A stretch of DNA of 33,160 nt from Alphaproteobacteria bacterium (GTDB lineage Bacteria; Pseudomonadota; Alphaproteobacteria; Rs-D84): assembly GCA_017513285.1 (NCBI GenBank), contig JAFXGD010000057.1, positions 1 through 33,160 on the forward strand, written 5' to 3'. Below are positions 29,451 to 33,160 of this stretch, piece by piece. A model generated the notes under the pieces. That model worked only from the letters and a program-made list of their open reading frames with translations, was not told the DNA's origin and did no database searches. The translations under genes were made by a program, and so were the position numbers. Numbering within the stretch: position 1 is the first letter of the stretch; every line of letters starts with the position of its first letter.

Positions 29451-31847
29451 TTATTTCTTTATAACAAAGTTCACCAATTTATTTGGCACGACAATCGTCT
29501 TTATAATTGTGGCACCATCTAATTTGCGACCCGCCGCATCTTTGGCCGCCGCAACAATTGTGGCTTCATCACTGCCAACCGGCACAACAAAGTCCGCCGC
29601 ACGTTTACCATTTACCGAAACAACAATGGTCATTTCGGTCGCCACCAATTTTGCCGCATCAAATGTTGGCCATGGCCGAAACACCAACATATCTGAATGC
29701 CCCATACGTTCCCACATTTCTTCGGTCATGTGTGGCGCAAACGGATTCAGCATCTGCAACAACGTTTCATATGCCGCACGTGGCATTGCGCCCGAAAACG
29801 CATTAATAAATTCCATCATTGCAGAAATAGCCGTATTAAACTTCATACCATCCAAACGTTCCGTCATATCTGCAATCAAACGATGAACCAAACGTTCTTG
29901 GGCATCTGTCATTGGCGCATCTGTTATATTATCCGCCAATGCTTCAACACGTTTCAAGAAACGTTGAACACCGGCCAACGCACCTTCGGACCAATTAACA
30001 TTGGAATCCCATGGCCCCAAAGACAGCACCGTTGTACGTGCTGCATCCGCCCCAACTTCGGCCAATTTTTCATCCACCTGGAACCCATTTCCGGCCGATT
30101 TAGACATTTTTTTACCATCTGTCCCCATCAGCAAACCGTTCGTAGTACGCTTGTGATATGGTTCCGGCGTATTTACATGTCCCAAATCAAACAAAGCCCG
30201 ATGCCAGAATCGAGAATAAATCAAATGGCGTGTATTGTGTTCATTTCCACCGTTATAGTGTCCAACCGGCATCCACTTTTCCATTTGTGCCGTCGAACAG
30301 AATGCATCATTATTACGTGGGTCTAAATATCTTAAATAATACCACGAAGACCCCGCCCATTGCGGCATAGTATCCGTTTCACGTTTGGCCGGCGCACCAC
30401 AGTGTGGACATGTTGTATTCACCCAATCTGTCGCACGTGCCAAAGGCGATTCGCCATCTTCGGTCGGTCTGAAATCTTCCATATGCGGCTGCATCAATGG
30501 CAGTTCCGATTCCGGCACAGGCACCCAACCACATTTTTCACAATATACCAACGGGATAGGTTCGCCCCAATACATCTGACGCGAAAATCCCCAATCCCCC
30601 ATACGATAGCGAACTTTTGGCCGTGCGAACCCGGCTTCTTCGCCGACTTTTATTGCCGCTTGAATTGCCTGTTGCTTTCCCATACCGTTCAAGAAATCTG
30701 AATTGATATGTTCACCATCACCAACCCATACTTTATCCGGTTCACCGCCCGCCAATACCGGGATTACATCCAAACCAAATTTCTTGGCAAAATCCCAGTC
30801 ACGTTCATCATGTGCCGGCACCGCCATAATTGTCCCGTGTGCATAGTTCACCAAAACATAGTCCGCAACAAACACCGGAATTTCGGTACCTGTATATGGA
30901 TTTTTTGCCATAATGCCTTCTAATTTAACACCGGTCTTTTCTTTGGTTGCATCTGTTCTGTCGAACTCTGATTTTGCGGCAGATTGTTTGATATAATCAC
31001 GCACGGCATCTGCATTTGTAATTTTGCCTTCATCCAACCATTTCGCCAACAATTTATGTTCCGGCGCAATCGCACAGAATGTCACACCAAATATAGTATC
31101 AACACGTGTTGTATAAACGGTCATTTTATCATCACCGACCATAAAATCGACATCTGCACCCGTTGAACGCCCGATCCAGTTAATCTGATCACGTTTAACT
31201 TTTTCCGGATAATCGACCAAGTTTAATCCGTCCAACAATTTATCTGCATATTTTGTAATTGCCAAATTCCATTGCATTTTTTCACGCACTTCCACTTCAC
31301 CATGGCAACGGTTACACTTACCATCTTCTAATTCTTCATTGGTCAAAGTCGTACGACAATTTGGACACCAATTCATCGGCAACATAGATTTATATGCCAA
31401 TCCGGCTTTAAAGAACTGAATAAACATCCATTGGGTCCATTTGATAAATTCCGGATCTGACGTTGCAACTTGGGCATTTAAATCAATAGACCACCCCATA
31501 TCCAACATATTTTTGGTAAACTTCTCTGCCAATTCACGCACCACCACAGATGGGTGACGACCAATTTTTGTCGCATAGTTTTCCGCAGAAATCCCCAACG
31601 AATCAAACCCCAATGGGAACAATACATCAAATCCCTGCATACGACGGAAACGTGCCATCACGTCACATCCTGTATAGTTCAACATATGCCCCCCATGCAA
31701 TCCCGTACCCGATGGGAAAGGAAACTCTGCCAACATATAGAAAGGCGTTTTTGTTCCATCATTTTTCGGTGTAAATGCACCGGATTCCTGCCATTTTTTC
31801 TGCCATTTGGCTTCACGTTCATGCACTTGTTTGATATCTTCTGCCAT
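29451..31847 (-). CDS. leuS: Leucyl-tRNA synthetase
   Basis: A 798-residue class I synthetase that charges tRNA-Leu. The nucleotide motif is EFPFPSGTGLHGGHMLNYT (HIGH variant HGGH, 51-54); KKMSKSAGN holds KMSKS at 580-584. The editing domain shows YTTRVDTIFG and VPAHDERDWDF. A zinc module has four cysteines, CPNC (161-164) and CNRC (178-181), and a second pair set is CEKC with CPHC (436-439 and 480-483). In the alphaproteobacterial LeuRS that I know, the first set is normally replaced by non-Cys residues (WDPVDNTV-type), so this copy looks more like LeuRS of other phyla. It starts at ATG 31847, with AGGAT upstream. It has its own promoter and a shared terminator downstream. Two tRNA-Leu genes lie elsewhere in the window. 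Confidence 0.95.
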   Translation of the reverse strand: MAEDIKQVHEREAKWQKKWQESGAFTPKNDGTKTPFYMLAEFPFPSGTGLHGGHMLNYTGCDVMARFRRMQGFDVLFPLGFDSLGISAENYATKIGRHPSVVVRELAEKFTKNMLDMGWSIDLNAQVATSDPEFIKWTQWMFIQFFKAGLAYKSMLPMNWCPNCRTTLTNEELEDGKCNRCHGEVEVREKMQWNLAITKYADKLLDGLNLVDYPEKVKRDQINWIGRSTGADVDFMVGDDKMTVYTTRVDTIFGVTFCAIAPEHKLLAKWLDEGKITNADAVRDYIKQSAAKSEFDRTDATKEKTGVKLEGIMAKNPYTGTEIPVFVADYVLVNYAHGTIMAVPAHDERDWDFAKKFGLDVIPVLAGGEPDKVWVGDGEHINSDFLNGMGKQQAIQAAIKVGEEAGFARPKVRYRMGDWGFSRQMYWGEPIPLVYCEKCGWVPVPESELPLMQPHMEDFRPTEDGESPLARATDWVNTTCPHCGAPAKRETDTMPQWAGSSWYYLRYLDPRNNDAFCSTAQMEKWMPVGHYNGGNEHNTRHLIYSRFWHRALFDLGHVNTPEPYHKRTTNGLLMGTDGKKMSKSAGNGFQVDEKLAEVGADAARTTVLSLGPWDSNVNWSEGALAGVQRFLKRVEALADNITDAPMTDAQERLVHRLIADMTERLDGMKFNTAISAMMEFINAFSGAMPRAAYETLLQMLNPFAPHMTEEMWERMGHSDMLVFRPWPTFDAAKLVATEMTIVVSVNGKRAADFVVPVGSDEATIVAAAKDAAGRKLDGATIIKTIVVPNKLVNFVIKK

Positions 31848-31883
31848 TGTATATCCTATTGTCTTATTTAAATATGCCGGCGA

Positions 31884-31912
31884 ATTTTAGACAAAATTCA
31901 CCACAAATTCAA
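31884..31912 (-). promoter_or_regulatory. leuS promoter
   Basis: On the minus strand TTGAAT (31907-31912), exactly 17 bases, TAAAAT (31884-31889), 36 bases before the leuS ATG. Confidence 0.65.
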
Positions 31913-31930
31913 GAAACTATTTGATTGATT

Positions 31931-32644
31931 TTAATTATTTTTTTCAAAACACGCCAAAAATTCGGCATTTCCACTGCCACCCGATATTGGCGATTGTGTC
32001 ACCCCACGCAATCGAAATCCCGATTTTGCGAAACATTCAACGACCTGATTTACGGACCAATCATGCCATTGTTCTGATTTTATAACACCATTAAATTTTG
32101 CTGCAACTTCACGTGGCACTTCAAACTGCGGCTTTACCAGCGCAACCACAACATCCGCCCCCCACCGCACAACCGCATCAACAATATTTGTCAACGATAT
32201 AAAAGACACATCTATAACCACCAAATCCACCACAGATTGCGGGGGCAGGGTACGAATATCGGTTTGTTCCAAAGACACAACACGCATGTTATTGCGCAAC
32301 GAATCCGCCAATTGATTTGTACCAACATCAACCGCATAAACACGTGCAGCACCATTTTTCAATAAAACTTCGGTAAATCCGCCCGTACTGGCCCCAACAT
32401 CCAAACACGCCATGCCTGTTGGATTTATCCCAAAATATTGTAATGCATGCGCCAACTTTAAACTGCCACGACCGGTGGAATAGGGCAACCCACCCCCAAC
32501 AATAACATCCGTATCTAAAACCTGTTGGCTGGGCTTTTTGGCGGGAACACCATTTACCGTCACCAACCCCGCATCAATTGCAGCAACCGCCCGTGCCCGT
32601 GTGGTATATATTTTTTTTAAAACCAACGCCTGATCCAATCTCAT
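31931..32644 (-). CDS. tlyA: TlyA-family rRNA 2'-O-methyltransferase
   Basis: A 237-residue RNA methyltransferase. An S4 RNA-binding domain opens the protein (MRLDQALVLKKIYTTRARA ... AGLVTVNGVPAKKPSQQV), followed by an FtsJ-like Rossmann fold with the SAM loop CLDVGASTGGFTEVLL, YAVDVGTNQL, DLVVIDVSFISL and VALVKPQFEV; the Lys, Asp, Lys and Glu of the catalytic set can be placed in these. In Mycobacterium TlyA makes 2'-O-methylcytidine in 16S and 23S rRNA; homologues in other phyla modify one or both. A frame reaching 32662 exists; I start at 32644, where the family begins, but neither start has a clear ribosome binding site. leuS begins 83 bases downstream on the same strand with its own promoter. 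Confidence 0.9.
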   Translation of the reverse strand: MRLDQALVLKKIYTTRARAVAAIDAGLVTVNGVPAKKPSQQVLDTDVIVGGGLPYSTGRGSLKLAHALQYFGINPTGMACLDVGASTGGFTEVLLKNGAARVYAVDVGTNQLADSLRNNMRVVSLEQTDIRTLPPQSVVDLVVIDVSFISLTNIVDAVVRWGADVVVALVKPQFEVPREVAAKFNGVIKSEQWHDWSVNQVVECFAKSGFRLRGVTQSPISGGSGNAEFLACFEKNN

Positions 32645-32680
32645 ACCGACATGATATCGCATATATTACACAAAATCAAC

Positions 32681-32708
32681 TTGCCAATTACATTTTTTCG
32701 TCTATAGT
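32681..32708 (+). promoter_or_regulatory. Promoter of the small membrane protein gene
   Basis: TTGCCA (32681-32686), 16 bases, TATAGT (32703-32708), 35 bases before the start codon at 32744. Confidence 0.65.
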
Positions 32709-32743
32709 GATAAAAAACATAAAAAATATCAAGGAACATATCT

Positions 32744-33100
32744 ATGTCAAACAACGAAGTAAAAATATTAAACCCACAATACATACACGACTATACGACC
32801 AAGCGTGACAATGAATTGCAACGCAAAATTGGCACACACACGACGTTTGGCGCCATATTTGCAATATTGGGTGCATTATCAACCGCATCTACGATATTGG
32901 CACTGAATACAGAAACCACAACAACCGGCGAACGGGCAACCATGGCAACAATCGCATTATTGGCATTGATTGGCAGCGGTATAAACTTTCATAAAATACC
33001 CCAAATCAAACAAGCCAGAGAACGCCTGCACATTACGATGAATTCGGCCCAACGCTGTCTGGAAGACATGATTGCGGCCCAGCAACAAAAACAAAAATAA
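32744..33100 (+). CDS. Small membrane protein with two predicted helices, function unknown
   Basis: A 118-residue protein. The N-terminal 32 residues are polar (MSNNEVKILNPQYIHDYTT), two hydrophobic helices lie at about 34-54 (TFGAIFAILGALSTASTILAL) and 66-82 (TMATIALLALIGSGINF), joined by a short Thr-rich loop (NTETTTTGERA), and a charged helical tail of about 35 residues ends QQQKQK. Both termini are probably on the same, cytoplasmic, side. AAGGAAC lies eight bases before the ATG. The next gene begins 17 bases on with a similar ribosome binding site, so the two form an operon. No family is recognised. Confidence 0.65.
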   Translation: MSNNEVKILNPQYIHDYTTKRDNELQRKIGTHTTFGAIFAILGALSTASTILALNTETTTTGERATMATIALLALIGSGINFHKIPQIKQARERLHITMNSAQRCLEDMIAAQQQKQK

Positions 33101-33117
33101 ACAAAGGAACAACAGAA

Positions 33118-33160
33118 ATGTTTACACAAACAGATCCGAAAAAACCAACAACCCCAGAAC
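33118..33160 (+). CDS. Start of an unknown gene (14 residues visible)
   Basis: ATG at 33118 opens a frame MFTQTDPKKPTTPE that runs off the window. A ribosome binding site AAAGGAAC lies nine bases upstream, and it follows the small membrane protein gene by 17 bases. The Thr/Pro/Lys-rich start gives no family. Confidence 0.55.
   Translation, partial: MFTQTDPKKPTTPE

Overview
The window reads as a chromosomal segment of an alphaproteobacterium, moderately AT-rich and densely coded. The gene order ruvB - HD hydrolase - ybgC - tolQ - tolR - tolA, the RCW / CQP-LP pattern of the TolA C-terminus and the style of the EnvZ/OmpR-like pair all point to Alphaproteobacteria. Compact versions of several housekeeping proteins (RsmH, TolQ, a response regulator) and many secreted cysteine-rich proteins of no recognised family suggest an uncultivated, possibly host-associated lineage; that last step is inference. 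I see no phage, insertion sequence, CRISPR array or plasmid functions.

Layout. 1-2141 (minus): an envelope LysM protein, a basic repeat protein with a C-terminal Cys cluster, and the start of an unknown gene, as one operon. 2254-3333 (plus): a phosphofructokinase. 3360-3806 (minus): an acyl carrier protein with a Cys-rich tail. 3925-5814 (minus): dnaK behind a possible sigma-32-type promoter. 5954-14414 (minus): dnaE, rsmH, a 135-aa unknown and two secreted Cys-rich proteins (813 and 419 aa), closely spaced and ended by one terminator. 14520-17132 (minus): secA with its own promoter and terminator. 17290-18487 (plus): a 73-aa unknown and an HtrL/YibB-like putative glycosyltransferase behind a hairpin that covers its ribosome binding site. 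18534-18858 (plus): RNase P RNA. 18887-23257 (minus): degenerate alpha/beta hydrolase, ruvB, HD phosphohydrolase, ybgC, tolQ, tolR, tolA. 23395-26249 (plus): a secreted protein translationally linked to a response regulator and a histidine kinase. 26372-26915 (plus): tRNA-Leu(CAG), tRNA-Ala(CGC), tRNA-Leu(TAA) and, from a separate promoter, tRNA-Val(CAC), all with encoded CCA. 27010-29388 (plus): a 792-aa secreted Cys-rich protein that is a paralogue of the 813-aa protein. 29451-32644 (minus): leuS and tlyA, each apparently its own unit. 32744-33160 (plus): a small two-helix membrane protein and the start of another gene.

The genes fall into two themes: core information processing and secretion (dnaE, rsmH, secA, dnaK, ruvB, leuS, tlyA, rnpB, tRNAs), and cell-envelope biology (Tol, LysM protein, ACP variant, secreted Cys-rich proteins, sensor operon). 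The most promising undescribed element is the secreted Cys-rich paralogue family (7226-9667 and 27010-29388), one member of which sits in an operon with a further Cys-rich exported protein. The secreted-protein/two-component operon, whose regulator has a shortened DNA-binding domain, is the second.
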